From assembly GCA_963835735.1 (NCBI GenBank), contig CAWIGP010000002.1, positions 1,054,001 through 1,118,000 of the forward strand: a DNA stretch of 64,000 nt, in the 5' to 3' direction. The stretch is from DASQMT01 sp963835735. Its GTDB lineage: Bacteria; Actinomycetota; Thermoleophilia; Solirubrobacterales; Solirubrobacteraceae. The translations under genes and the position numbers were made by a program. Numbering within the stretch: position 1 is the first letter of the stretch; each line of letters starts with the position of its first letter. Positions 1-8,724 of this stretch are shown in pieces. The notes beneath the pieces are model-generated. The model was given only the letters and a program-made list of their open reading frames with translations, was not told the DNA's origin and ran no database searches.

Positions 1-290
1 GACAGGTCGAAGACTCGTGCCGCCAGCGGGATCGTGATCGACAGCGCCGCGAGCGCGGTGATCGCGTTGGCGTTGAGGATCTGCTTCGCCGTCGCCAGGT
101 TCGGGAACGTCTCCGGGACCCAGACCGAGAACAGCACGATGATCCCCAGCCAGACGTAGACCGCGCCGATGCGGTCGAAGGCGAGGCCGCGCGCGAGGCG
201 CGTCGCCAGCTGCGGCCGGCTGGGCGCCGGCGCCGCGTGCTCGCCTGCGGCCTGCGCGGTGGCGGCCTCGGTCACTGTTGTCGGGGTCAT
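1..290 (-). CDS. ABC sugar importer permease, ribose type (partial, N-terminus only)
   Basis: Only the first 96 residues are in the window; the gene runs off the left edge. A polar Ala/Pro-rich N-terminus of about 40 residues precedes a hydrophobic helix (about residues 41-59), then a segment ending in VFDLS. This resembles the start of RbsC/XylH-type permeases, where a second helix leads into a G-x-DLS motif. The ATG overlaps the TGA of the upstream ATPase as ATGA, so the two are translationally coupled. It would form the membrane channel of an importer for a monosaccharide or similar small polar compound; the substrate cannot be read from this fragment. Confidence 0.8.
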   Translation of the reverse strand, partial: MTPTTVTEAATAQAAGEHAAPAPSRPQLATRLARGLAFDRIGAVYVWLGIIVLFSVWVPETFPNLATAKQILNANAITALAALSITIPLAARVFDL

Positions 291-1837
291 CGATCCTTTC
301 CCTCCATGGCGCTTACAAGCGCGTGTTCGGTGAGTCCTTCGCCGCCCAGCTCGGCGGCGATCTTGCCTTCCCTCAGGACCACCACGCGCGTGCACATGGC
401 GAGCACGTCGCCGGCGTCCGAAGAGGAGAGAACGACGGTCAGGCCGGCTCGTGACAGCTCCGCGATCAGCTCGTAGATGGCCACGCGCGTCCCGATGTCG
501 ACGCCTGCCGTCGGCTCGCAGAGGACGAGCAGCGCCGGGTCGCGCACGAGGCAGCGCGCCACCACGACCTTCTGCTGGTTGCCGCCGCTGAGCGTCGAGA
601 TCGGCGCGTCGGGGCCGGCCGCGACGACGCCGAGTCGCTGCGTCCACTGGGCGACGGCCTCCGCCTCGGCGCGCTTGTCGAGCCACCCGCGGCGGCCGAG
701 GCGCCCGAGCACGGACAGCGACAGGTTCTCGCTGACGGCGAACTCCGCGACGATCCCCTCACGCCCGCGGTCGGCGGGGACGAGAGGGATGTCGAGGTCC
801 CGGGCGTCGGCGACGTCGCTCCATTCGGGCGATCGCTCGGCAAGGCGCATGCGGCCGGTGACCGCGTGCGGCGCGCAGCCGGCCAGCACATACGGCAGCT
901 CGAGCACGCCCGCCCCGGCCAGGCCCGCGATCCCGAGGATCTCACCGCGGTGGACGTCGAGGTCGACGCCGCGCAGCCAGCGGCCGTGGACGTCCCGCGC
1001 CTCGAGGACCACGGGCGCGTCGGGGCGCGCAGCCACCGGCGCGCGGTAGTCCGGGTCGACCTCCTCGCCGACCATGAGGCTCGCCAGACCGGCGGCGTCG
1101 ATGTCGGCGACCGCATGGGTGGCGATCACGCGGCCGCCGCGCAGGACGGTCACGCGGTCGGCGAGCTCGAAGATCTCGTCGAGACGGTGCGAGACGTAGA
1201 GCACGCTCGTGCCGGCGCTGCGGACCTCGCGGACCATCGCGAAGAGCCGCTCGACCTCGTCGTGCGGGAGGACCGCGGTCGGCTCGTCCAGGACGAGGAC
1301 TCCGCTGCCGCCGCGCCAGCCCTGCAACGCTGCGGCGATCGCGACGACGGTTCGCTCGACCGGCGTCGCTGCGGCGAGCGGGCGGTGGATGTCGAGATCG
1401 ACGCCGAAGCGCGCGAGCACGCGATGGGTCTCCCGCTCCTGTTCGCTCCAGCGCACGCGGCCGATCGCGCCGCGAGCGAAGCCGCCGTGCAGCGCGAGGT
1501 TGTCCATGGCGTTGAGCTCGAGGATGAGGCCGAGGTCCTGGTGCACGAAGCGCAGCCCGTCGGGGACCGCGTGCCCGAGGCCGAACTGCACCCCGTCGAT
1601 CTCGGCTTCGCTGCCGGGGTCCGGGGTGTGATAGGCGGCGAGCGTCTTGATCAGCGTCGACTTGCCCGAGCCGTTCTGGCCCACGAGCGCGTGGATCTCG
1701 CCGGGCCTGATGTCGAGCGACGCGTCGATCAGCGCGCGGGTGGCCCCGAAGGTCTTCGACAGCCCTGCGATCCGCAGCACTGGCGGCGCGGGTCCGTTCC
1801 CGTTGCGGCTGGGTGCCTCTTGCGTGGCGGCGGTCAT
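287..1837 (-). CDS. Sugar ABC transporter ATP-binding protein (RbsA/MglA type, two ATPase domains)
   Basis: Tandem-ATPase subunit of a carbohydrate importer, 516 residues, the usual length for RbsA/MglA proteins. The N-terminal domain has Walker A GQNGSGKST (about residues 53-61), and its Walker B is LVLDEPTAV. The C-terminal domain carries the signature LSGGNQQK and a second Walker B ending in CEPTAGVDIG. The Walker A of the second domain is degenerate (AGLAGAG), which is normal in this family. The gene is first in an operon with the permease; the periplasmic binding protein is not in the window. The upstream region holds a minus-strand promoter and a copy of the 13-bp TGAA-type operator, so expression may follow the catabolic genes to its right. 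Confidence 0.93.
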   Translation of the reverse strand: MTAATQEAPSRNGNGPAPPVLRIAGLSKTFGATRALIDASLDIRPGEIHALVGQNGSGKSTLIKTLAAYHTPDPGSEAEIDGVQFGLGHAVPDGLRFVHQDLGLILELNAMDNLALHGGFARGAIGRVRWSEQERETHRVLARFGVDLDIHRPLAAATPVERTVVAIAAALQGWRGGSGVLVLDEPTAVLPHDEVERLFAMVREVRSAGTSVLYVSHRLDEIFELADRVTVLRGGRVIATHAVADIDAAGLASLMVGEEVDPDYRAPVAARPDAPVVLEARDVHGRWLRGVDLDVHRGEILGIAGLAGAGVLELPYVLAGCAPHAVTGRMRLAERSPEWSDVADARDLDIPLVPADRGREGIVAEFAVSENLSLSVLGRLGRRGWLDKRAEAEAVAQWTQRLGVVAAGPDAPISTLSGGNQQKVVVARCLVRDPALLVLCEPTAGVDIGTRVAIYELIAELSRAGLTVVLSSSDAGDVLAMCTRVVVLREGKIAAELGGEGLTEHALVSAMEGKDR

Positions 1838-1862
1838 GTCGCCAATTCTCTCCTCGCCAAAC

Positions 1863-1875
1863 TGAACTGAGTTTA
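1863..1875. promoter_or_regulatory. TetR-type operator, copy 1 (TGAACTGAGTTTA)
   Basis: Semi-palindrome with arms TGAACT and AGTTTA around a central G (5 of 6 symmetric). It lies between the -10 box and the start codon of the ABC ATPase gene. It matches a 13-bp element found upstream of many genes in this window, best exemplified by the perfect copy at 27371-27383. Confidence 0.55.
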
Positions 1876-1886
1876 GGTCGAGAAGG

Positions 1887-1916
1887 ATTAGAGCATCCGA
1901 TCGCCAGCTTTGTCAA
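1887..1916 (-). promoter_or_regulatory. Sigma70-like promoter for the ABC sugar importer operon
   Basis: Read on the minus strand: a -35 TTGACA (1916-1911), an 18-nt spacer and a -10 TCTAAT (1892-1887). An operator copy follows immediately downstream at 1863-1875. Confidence 0.5.
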
Positions 1917-1929
1917 GCGACTCGGCAAC

Positions 1930-1942
1930 TGAAGTCACGTCA
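1930..1942. promoter_or_regulatory. TetR-type operator, copy 2 (TGAAGTCACGTCA)
   Basis: Arms TGAAGT and ACGTCA (5 of 6 symmetric), just upstream of the -35 box of the aldehyde dehydrogenase promoter. Together with copy 1 it brackets the divergent promoter pair. Confidence 0.55.
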
Positions 1943-1948
1943 CCGGTC

Positions 1949-1977
1949 TTGACAGCCTGCCGGTGGAGCCATAGTCT
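1949..1977 (+). promoter_or_regulatory. Sigma70-like promoter for the aldehyde dehydrogenase operon
   Basis: TTGACA (1949-1954), a 17-nt spacer and TAGTCT (1972-1977). The transcript would have a leader of about 60 nt with purine-rich GAGGAGAACCGAGGAGAG upstream of the ATG at 2047. Confidence 0.55.
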
Positions 1978-2046
1978 GAACCGAAGTAGGGTCAGATCAG
2001 CTGAGCTGGCCCGCAGAGGAGAACCGAGGAGAGCGAGAACCCGGCA

Positions 2047-3540
2047 ATGAGCGTCCTGACCGACCCCTCCACGTACCCGATCTCTGCCGCCGCCGCCCGG
2101 CAGCTCGACCGGTCGCTGTTCGGCCACGTCATCGACGGCGAGGCCGTACCGTCGCTCGACGGCGCGACGATGCCGGTGATCGATCCCGCCAGCGGCGAGC
2201 AGGTCGCGACGGCGGCGGCCGGGTCGGCTGCAGATGTGGAGCGCGCCGTGCGGTCCGCGCGCGCGGCGTTCGACGACGGGCGCTGGCGCCACCTGCCTCC
2301 GCTCGAGCAGGAGCGGCGGCTGCGCAGGCTCTCGGCGCTGATCGCCGAGCACGGCGACGAGCTCGCCGAGCTCGACGTCATCGACTCGGGACTGCTGCGC
2401 ATGTACGCCGGGTTCATCGTCCAGTTCGCGGTCGACGGCATCGACTACTACTCCGGCTGGCCCTCCAAGCTCCAAGGCAGCATTCCCGCCGTGCCGCACG
2501 AGTTCGCCGTCTACCAGGTGCGCGAGCCGCTCGGCGTGGTGGCGGCGATCTCTCCCTGGAACGGTCCCACGGCAGCCGCGGCGATGGCCACGTTCGCGCT
2601 CAGCGCAGGCAACAGCGTGGTCCTCAAGCCGGCGGAGCAGACGCCCATGACGGCCGTCGTGGTCGCCGAGCTGGCGCTGGAGGCGGGGATCCCGCCCGGC
2701 GTGTTCAACGTCGTCGAGGGCGTCGGCGAGACCGTCGGCGCGGCACTCGTCGCCCACCCCGAGGTCGACGCGGTCACGTTCACCGGCTCCAACGAGACCG
2801 GGCGCGCGATCCAGGCGGGCGCCGCGGCGCGCGTGAAGCGCGTGAGCCTCGAGCTCGGCGGCAAGAGCCCGCTGATCGTCTTCCCGGACGCGGACCTCGA
2901 CGGCGCGTCGGCGACCGCGATGAGCGGCGTGTGGGGAGCGTCGGGGCAGGTCTGCACGTGCAGCACCCGGGTGCTGGTGCACGAGAGCGTCCACGACCAG
3001 GTCGTGGACCGGATCGTCGAGCAGTCGCGCGGGATCCGCATCGGCGGTGGGTTCGACCCGAACGCCGACATGGGCCCGGTCGTGTCGGCCGCCCAGCTCG
3101 AGCGCATCATGCGCTACGTGCGCATCGGCGAGGACGAGGGCGCCGAGCTCGCGCTCGGCGGCTCACGCCACGGCGATCGCGGCTACTTCCACGAGCCGAC
3201 CGTGTTCACCGGCGTGCGCAACGACATGACGATCGCCCAGGAGGAGATCTTCGGGCCCGTGATGTCGGTGCTGAAGTTCTCGTCCGAGGAGGAGGCCTAC
3301 CGGATCGCCAACGACGTCGAGTACGGGCTGGCCGCCGGCGTGTGGACGAACGACTTGGGGCGCGCCCACCGTGCGGCGCGCGCGCTGCGCGTCGGCACCG
3401 TGTGGGTCAACACGTACCAGATGGTCAACCCGGCGGTCTCCTACGGCGGCGTCAAGCAGTCCGGCCACGGCCGCAATCTCGGCGAGGCCTCGCTGGACGA
3501 CTTCACGCAGACCAAGAGCGTCTGGATGAAGGTCGGCTGA
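2047..3540 (+). CDS. NAD(P)-dependent aldehyde dehydrogenase
   Basis: Oxidises an aldehyde to the carboxylic acid with NAD(P)+ in the cytoplasm. At 497 residues it is a full-length ALDH-superfamily member. Visible landmarks are the SPWNGP segment, VVLKPAEQTP (cofactor site), FTGSNETGRAI, the LELGGKSP box with the general-base Glu, and the catalytic Cys in GQVCTCSTRV. Near the C-terminus are EEIFGPVMSV and the GGVKQSGHGR motif. It heads a four-gene run with a SnoaL-like protein, an OYE-type reductase and an alcohol dehydrogenase; the ADH-ALDH pairing suggests stepwise oxidation of an alcohol to an acid. The upstream promoter carries an adjacent copy of the recurrent operator. Confidence 0.93.
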   Translation: MSVLTDPSTYPISAAAARQLDRSLFGHVIDGEAVPSLDGATMPVIDPASGEQVATAAAGSAADVERAVRSARAAFDDGRWRHLPPLEQERRLRRLSALIAEHGDELAELDVIDSGLLRMYAGFIVQFAVDGIDYYSGWPSKLQGSIPAVPHEFAVYQVREPLGVVAAISPWNGPTAAAAMATFALSAGNSVVLKPAEQTPMTAVVVAELALEAGIPPGVFNVVEGVGETVGAALVAHPEVDAVTFTGSNETGRAIQAGAAARVKRVSLELGGKSPLIVFPDADLDGASATAMSGVWGASGQVCTCSTRVLVHESVHDQVVDRIVEQSRGIRIGGGFDPNADMGPVVSAAQLERIMRYVRIGEDEGAELALGGSRHGDRGYFHEPTVFTGVRNDMTIAQEEIFGPVMSVLKFSSEEEAYRIANDVEYGLAAGVWTNDLGRAHRAARALRVGTVWVNTYQMVNPAVSYGGVKQSGHGRNLGEASLDDFTQTKSVWMKVG

Positions 3541-3541
3541 C

Positions 3542-4033
3542 ATGACGGCCACGACCCTCAGCGCCGATCCCGCGATCCGCGCCATCCAGGATCGCCTCGA
3601 GATCACCGACGTCCTGTACCGCTACGCGTCGACGATCGACCGCTTCGACGACGACGGCCTGCGCAGCGTCCTGGCCGACGACGTGTGGGCCCAGTACGGG
3701 AACGCCGAGCCGGTCAGCGGCGGCGACGCGGTCGCGAGCTGGATCTCCGACTGGAACAAGACCGTCGTGTGGCAGCACCACCTGCTCAGCGTCTACCACG
3801 TCGAAGTCGACGGCGACAACGCGAAGGCGCTCGTGTACCACACGTCGCATCAGCTGTTCGAGGAGGATCCCGAGCAGCCGCGGCTGCTCGTCGGGCGCTA
3901 CCACGACGAGCTCCGGCGCGAGGACGGCGCGTGGAGGATCAGCAAGCTGGTGCTGGAGGTCCTCTGGGGCGAGGTGAAGGCCGACGCGGCCGGCTACCTC
4001 GAGCTCGTCGGAGGCAGAGGCCCGCGGGTCTGA
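3542..4033 (+). CDS. SnoaL/NTF2-fold polyketide-cyclase-like protein
   Basis: A 163-residue protein starting with ATG one base after the ALDH stop. Features typical of SnoaL_4 proteins: an N-terminal helix IQDRLEITDVLYRYASTIDRFD, then an acidic stretch LADDVWAQYG and a beta-rich C-terminal half with the segment WQHHLLSVYHVEVDGDNA. The fold forms a small cone-shaped pocket used for isomerisation, dehydration or binding of hydrophobic compounds, and such genes are common in terpene, steroid and aromatic catabolic operons. The reaction cannot be assigned from sequence alone. Confidence 0.82.
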   Translation: MTATTLSADPAIRAIQDRLEITDVLYRYASTIDRFDDDGLRSVLADDVWAQYGNAEPVSGGDAVASWISDWNKTVVWQHHLLSVYHVEVDGDNAKALVYHTSHQLFEEDPEQPRLLVGRYHDELRREDGAWRISKLVLEVLWGEVKADAAGYLELVGGRGPRV

Positions 4034-4036
4034 CCG

Positions 4037-5959
4037 GTGCGCGCGGCCGAGCCGTTCGACCTGCGCCGGCTGACGCTGCGCAACCGGCTGGTGGGCACCG
4101 CGCACGCGCGCGGGATCATCGAGGACGGTCTCCCGCTGCCGGAGGACGCCGACTACTGGCGCCGCCGCGCGGCCGGCGGCGCGGCGATGCTGACGGTCGG
4201 CGGCACGGTCGTGGCTCCGGAGTCGACGTGGCGGCGCAGGATCACGACCGAGGCGTGGCGCCCGGAGGCCCTGCCGGGGCTGGCCGCGCGCGCCGAGGCG
4301 ATCCGCGCCGAGGGCGCGGTCGCGGCCTGCCAGCTGGTCCACCTCGGCCGCGAGACGACCGGCGCCGAGCTGTGGTTCCACCCGGTGGCCCCGTCGGCGG
4401 TGCGCTCGCCGCGCGAGCCGGTGCGACCGCGGGCGCTGACCGACGGCGAGATCGACGCGATCGTCGAGGGCTTCCGCGTCTCGGCGGTCAACGCGTTCGA
4501 GGCGGGCTTCCAGGTGGTCGAGCTGCACGCGGCGCACGGCTACCTGCTGGCCCAGTTCCTGTCGGCCGTCACGAACCGCCGGCCGGGCCCACGGCTCGAG
4601 CTCGTCGCCCGGATCGTGCAGGCGATCCGCTCGTCGGCCCCGGACGCCGTCGTCGGCATCCGGCTGTCCACGGACGGCGGCGAGGAGGCCGGACTGACGC
4701 TCGAGGGCCTGTGCGAGCTGCTCCCGCACGTCGACGAGCTCGTCGACTACGTGAACCTGACGGTCGGCGTGCGGACGACGTACGTGCGCGACATGGCGAC
4801 CGAGGAGCCGCCGCTGCTCGCCCACGTCGCCGCGATCCGGCCGCTGCTCGACGGTCCGCTGCTGGTCTCCCAGGCGTTCCGCACGCCGGACACGATCGAG
4901 GCGGCGCTGGCCGCCGGGGCCGACCTGGTCGGCATGGCGCGCGCGCTGATCGCCGATCCCGACATGCCGCGCAAGCTGCTCGCCGGACGCGCAGCCGAGG
5001 TCCGCCCGTGCGTCGCCTGCAACGAGGACTGCCGCGCCTTCGACCCGGTGCTCCTCTGCTCGGTCAACCCGGATCTGGGGCCGCCCGGCGCGGAGCGCCG
5101 CCCGGCCGCGCCGCTCGTGGTCAGGCACGGCGCGGAGTCCGGCGCCGGACGCGTGGCGATCGTCGGGGCCGGGCCGGCCGGGCTGGAATGCGCGACCACG
5201 CTGGCCGGGTCCCGCGAGGTCGTGCTGTTCGACGAGCGCGACGCGATCGGTGGAGCGCTCGCGGTGGCGGCGGCGGCGCCACAGCGCAGCGGATGGCGAG
5301 CGCTGCTGGACTTCTACGGGGCCGCGCTGGAGGACGTCGACCTGCGATTGCGGACGACGGCCGGCGCGGACGACCTCGCCGGTTTCGACGAGGTCGTGAT
5401 CGCCGTCGGCAGCGCCGAGGTCCTACCGCGCCTTCCGGGCATCGAGCGGGCGCTGCCGTCGTCGTCTGCGATCGGTCGCGGCTTGAGCGGGCGCAGCCTG
5501 CTGGTCGTGGACGACGGGTTCGGCTGGTGGCCGTGCGCGAGCGCCGTCGAGCTCGGCGTCCGCGCAGGCTTCGAGACGATCACGGTGGCGACGCCCGGTG
5601 CGGCCTTCGCGGCCTCGCTGCCGCCGGAGGGCCGCGCCCAGCTGCTGGCGCGGCTGCGCGGCACGCCGCTGCGGGTGCTGCCGTTCACGGCGCTCGACAG
5701 CGTCGGCGCGGACGCCGCCGAGCTGCGGAGCACCATGTCGGGCGCCACCGAGAGCGTGCCCGCCGACACGGTCGTCGTGGTCGGCGAGCGCGTGGCGCGC
5801 GACTGGAGCGCGCTCGTCCCCGACGCCGGCACCGTACGCGTGATCGGCGACGCGCTCGTGCCGAGGAAGGCGTCGCACGCGATCTCCGAGGGCCGCGCCG
5901 CCGCCGAGGCGATCGGACGCTCGCGACGGCCCGCGGGCGCGCTCGGTGCGACGCGATGA
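4037..5959 (+). CDS. NADH:flavin oxidoreductase / 2,4-dienoyl-CoA reductase-like protein
   Basis: A 640-residue protein combining an N-terminal Old-Yellow-Enzyme TIM barrel (about residues 5-330) with a C-terminal FAD/NAD(P)H-binding part. The barrel shows ELHAAHGYLLAQFLS and GADLVGMARALIADPD. The 4Fe-4S ligand region follows as CVACNEDC with CSVNP (four cysteines). The GAGPAGLEC dinucleotide fingerprint starts the C-terminal domain. This is the domain order of bacterial 2,4-dienoyl-CoA reductase and trimethylamine dehydrogenase relatives. The start is GTG, three bases after the preceding stop. It likely reduces an alpha,beta-unsaturated or dienoyl intermediate in the same pathway as its neighbours. 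Confidence 0.88.
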   Translation: MRAAEPFDLRRLTLRNRLVGTAHARGIIEDGLPLPEDADYWRRRAAGGAAMLTVGGTVVAPESTWRRRITTEAWRPEALPGLAARAEAIRAEGAVAACQLVHLGRETTGAELWFHPVAPSAVRSPREPVRPRALTDGEIDAIVEGFRVSAVNAFEAGFQVVELHAAHGYLLAQFLSAVTNRRPGPRLELVARIVQAIRSSAPDAVVGIRLSTDGGEEAGLTLEGLCELLPHVDELVDYVNLTVGVRTTYVRDMATEEPPLLAHVAAIRPLLDGPLLVSQAFRTPDTIEAALAAGADLVGMARALIADPDMPRKLLAGRAAEVRPCVACNEDCRAFDPVLLCSVNPDLGPPGAERRPAAPLVVRHGAESGAGRVAIVGAGPAGLECATTLAGSREVVLFDERDAIGGALAVAAAAPQRSGWRALLDFYGAALEDVDLRLRTTAGADDLAGFDEVVIAVGSAEVLPRLPGIERALPSSSAIGRGLSGRSLLVVDDGFGWWPCASAVELGVRAGFETITVATPGAAFAASLPPEGRAQLLARLRGTPLRVLPFTALDSVGADAAELRSTMSGATESVPADTVVVVGERVARDWSALVPDAGTVRVIGDALVPRKASHAISEGRAAAEAIGRSRRPAGALGATR

Positions 5960-6985
5960 AGGCGGTCCAACTCGTCCGCTGGCAGGCCGAGCCCGAGCTC
6001 CGCGACGTCGAGGTGCCGGAGCCGGGGCCGGGCGAGGTGCTCGTCAGGGTCGGCAGCGCAGGGCTCTGCCACTCGGACATCGAGATCATGGACTGGCCGC
6101 CCGACACGATGCCGTGGCAGCTTCCGTTCACGCTGGGGCACGAGACCGCGGGAACGGTCGCCGCGCTCGGCGCCGGCGCCGGCGGATTCACCGAGGGCGA
6201 CGCGGTGCTCGTCTATCCCCTCTGGGGCTGCGGCTCGTGCCGCAACTGCGTCGCCGGCGCCGAGAACATCTGCCTCCGCCGGCCGCCGGAGCGGGTCGGC
6301 GGCGGGCTCGGGTCCGACGGCGGGCTCGCCGAGTACCTGCTCGTACCGTCGCCGCGCCTGCTCGTGCCGATCGGCGGTCTCGACCCCGCGCTCGCGGCCC
6401 CGCTGGCCGACGCAGGGCTCACTCCCTACCACGCGCTGCGGCAGCAGCTGCCCCTGCGTCCCGGCTCGAGCGTCGTCGTGATCGGCGCCGGCGGCCTCGG
6501 GCACATTGCGATCCAGCTGCTGCGCGCGCTCACGCCGGCGCGCGTGATCGCGATCGACCTGCGCGCAGAGGCGCGTGAGCTCGCGCTCGCGGCGGGCGCG
6601 CATGCGGCGCTCGACGCGAACGGGCTCGACGCGGCCGGCGTGCGCGAGGAGACGGGACCGGACGGCGCGGCGCTCGTGCTCGACTTCGTCGCCGTCGCAG
6701 ACGACGCTGGAGCTCGCCGCGGGCATCGTGGAATGGGACGGACACGTGACGATCGTGGGCCTCGGCGGCGGCACGTTCCCGACGGCGTCGAAGAAGCTGC
6801 CGCGGCAATGGTCGGTCAGCCGGAACAGCGGCGGAACGCTGCCCGAGCTGCGAGAGGTCGTCGAGCTCGCGCGCGCCGGTGTCTTCGACATCGAGCTCGA
6901 ACGGCTCTCGCTCGACGGCGCGATCGACGGGTACCGCCGGCTGCGAGACAGCGCGGTCGTGGGCCGCGCGGTCGTCGTCCCTTAG
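5956..6985 (+). pseudogene. Zinc-dependent alcohol dehydrogenase, interrupted by a frameshift
   Basis: Medium-chain (GroES-like) alcohol dehydrogenase, about 342 residues if the frame is restored. The first part (5956 to about 6700) has CHSDIEIMDW (catalytic-zinc Cys), GHETAG, the structural-zinc cysteines in GCGSCRNCVAGAENIC and the Rossmann motif GAGGLGH. From about 6690-6706 the similarity moves one frame forward and continues as TLELAAGIVEWDGHVTIVGLGG to the TAG at 6983-6985. This is consistent with one extra base. Both halves keep high third-position GC, so the gene is either recently broken or carries a sequence error. The ATG overlaps the preceding TGA (ATGA). Confidence 0.85.
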
Positions 6986-6991
6986 TGCTGT

Positions 6992-7020
6992 CGCTCGGAA
7001 GTTCGCGCAGATTCCGAGCG
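6992..7020 (+). terminator. Hairpin terminator after the alcohol dehydrogenase
   Basis: Perfect 9-bp arms CGCTCGGAA (6992-7000) and TTCCGAGCG (7012-7020) with an 11-nt loop, 6 nt after the stop codon. There is no T-tract, as is usual in high-GC actinobacteria. Confidence 0.5.
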
Positions 7021-7110
7021 CGCTGATCTCCCGACGGCGACGCAATTGGGAAGCGAGGTTCGCGATCGCCGGCCCGTCCGAGTGGGCTCTGGAGAGCTGG
7101 TCCGGGAGGG

Positions 7111-8442
7111 TTACCGCAGCCGCGGGTCGTTGCCCGAGGTGGTGTCGACCCGCAGGTCGAGCGCGTCGGCGATTTCGCTCCAGTGCACGTAGGAGAAGCC
7201 CGTGGGGTCCCGGTCAGGGTCGACGTCGTCGCCGGTCTCGGGCTCGTCGTGGGTGACGAGCACGCCCTCGCCGTACTCGCCGACGGGGCGGTTGGTCACC
7301 GCCAAGCCGTCGGAGCCGTTGACGTCGTCGACGCCGACGCCGCGGACCCGGAACGTGCCGAGCGATCGGTTGCGCCCGACCAGCGTGTAGACCGCGAACC
7401 GGTCGTCACCCTGGCTGGAGACCAGCACGTAGCCGGTGCGGCCAGGGCCGTAGTAGATGTCGACGCCCTCGGCGTCGGCGACAAGGTTCGGGCCGCCGTA
7501 GGACGGCGCGTCGGGGTCGATTGGCTCGCACTCCTCGGCCTCCTCGTTCCACGCGTCGTGCACGCCGAAGTCGGCGACCTTGTCGAGCAGGCGTGGCTCG
7601 CTCGAGCCGAGCGGCAGCTCGATCCGCCACAGCCCGACGTCCTCCTGTGTGGCGTAGAGGGTGCCTGTGCGCTGGTCGACCGCGACCCCTTCGAGCTGGG
7701 GACCGATGCCGGGCTCCTCGCACGGCACCCAGATGCTGCCGTCGGGCAGCGGGAACTCGCCGGGCATTTCGAGGTGGGTGATGTCGGTGTAGCCGATCGC
7801 CTCGCCGTCGGTCACCAGGCGCACGGTGGCGATCGCCGTCTCGCCCTCCTGGGTCACCACGGCATACGTCGTGCCGTCGCCGGGCTGGTAGACCGCGACG
7901 CCGTACGCCGTGTGCTCCTCGTCGACCTCGGCGCGGTCCTCGCTGAACACGAACTCCTGCTCCCGCGCGGTCACCTCGGTCAGTGGCGTCGCGGCGTCCG
8001 CGCCTCGCGGGTCGATCACCCAGAACCGGAGCTGGTCGTTGTAGCGGTCAGAGACCACCGCGACGTCGACGACCTCGCCGCCGAGCGGGATGTCGTAGGC
8101 GAGATCGACGTTGTTGTAGCGGCCGTCCACGCCGTCGGCGCGCGGCGCCGGGTCGGCGGCGATCGACTGCAGCTCGGCGGAGGCGAGGTCGTATACACGC
8201 AGCCCGCCCTCCTTGGCGGTCGCGATCACGATGCTCTGGCTGGAGTCGGTCGGGTGCACCCAAATCGCCGGGTCGTCGCCGGAGGCGTTGCCGCCCCGGT
8301 CGTCGTCGTAGAGGACCGGGGTCTCGTTGTCGGTGGTCACCTCAACCGGATCGGGGCTCACCCGGCGTGGCGGTGGCCGGGCCGGCGAGCACGAGGCCCA
8401 AGGAGACGACGAGCAGCCAGAGGGCTCGAAGCACAGGATCAC
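7111..8442 (-). CDS. Secreted beta-propeller phytase (3-phytase) with out-of-frame signal peptide
   Basis: Beta-propeller phytases hydrolyse phytate outside the cell with Ca2+ ions bound by acidic clusters. The mature part shows GDDPAIWVHP near the start, ATAKEGGLRVYD, GRYNNVDLAYD, DRYNDQLRFW and DAEGVDIYYGPG, all diagnostic of the family. The first about 30 residues of this frame (MILCFEPSGC...) do not look like a signal peptide. In the neighbouring frame, from ATG 8467 or GTG 8434, there is a good Sec signal (LRALWLLVVSLGLVLAGPATA). Removing one C from the C4 run (plus-strand G4 at 8353-8356) joins it directly to the mature domain as TPGEPDPVEVTT. The real gene therefore probably begins at 8467 or 8434. 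Confidence 0.87.
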   Translation of the reverse strand: MILCFEPSGCSSSPWASCSPARPPPRRVSPDPVEVTTDNETPVLYDDDRGGNASGDDPAIWVHPTDSSQSIVIATAKEGGLRVYDLASAELQSIAADPAPRADGVDGRYNNVDLAYDIPLGGEVVDVAVVSDRYNDQLRFWVIDPRGADAATPLTEVTAREQEFVFSEDRAEVDEEHTAYGVAVYQPGDGTTYAVVTQEGETAIATVRLVTDGEAIGYTDITHLEMPGEFPLPDGSIWVPCEEPGIGPQLEGVAVDQRTGTLYATQEDVGLWRIELPLGSSEPRLLDKVADFGVHDAWNEEAEECEPIDPDAPSYGGPNLVADAEGVDIYYGPGRTGYVLVSSQGDDRFAVYTLVGRNRSLGTFRVRGVGVDDVNGSDGLAVTNRPVGEYGEGVLVTHDEPETGDDVDPDRDPTGFSYVHWSEIADALDLRVDTTSGNDPRLR

Positions 8443-8628
8443 CCTGTCGACGTCGGCAGCGGCGCATGTTGCGATTCAGCGAACGGCGGGCGACCTCGCC
8501 CGCGGACGTTCAGCGGTATGGCGAGGAGCGCGGCGCTGACGAGAGGGGCCGCTGCACCGTGGTTGTCGGGTGGCTGCATCTTTGCCGGTTCGGGAGTATG
8601 CCTTTCGTGCTCGAACGGGCAAAAGTCT

Positions 8629-8658
8629 TTGACAGCTGCGTTGCATGGGGCGTAGGCT
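8629..8658 (+). promoter_or_regulatory. Sigma70-like promoter for the ThuA/sorbosone dehydrogenase gene
   Basis: TTGACA (8629-8634), an 18-nt spacer and TAGGCT (8653-8658), about 65 nt before the ATG at 8725, which is preceded by a strong GAGGGGGAGAGG ribosome site. The rest of the 8443-8724 gap shows nothing else recognisable. Confidence 0.45.
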
Positions 8659-8724
8659 TACGCCGCCCGTCAGCCGATCTCAAGAGTCTGACTGGGCTCA
8701 GTGCCACCGGAGGGGGAGAGGTCG

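Noticed and set aside
3685..5950. Long plus-strand frame leading into the alcohol dehydrogenase
   Set aside because: Only the part from ATG 5956 matches a protein family; the upstream part is a shadow of the SnoaL and OYE-like genes.
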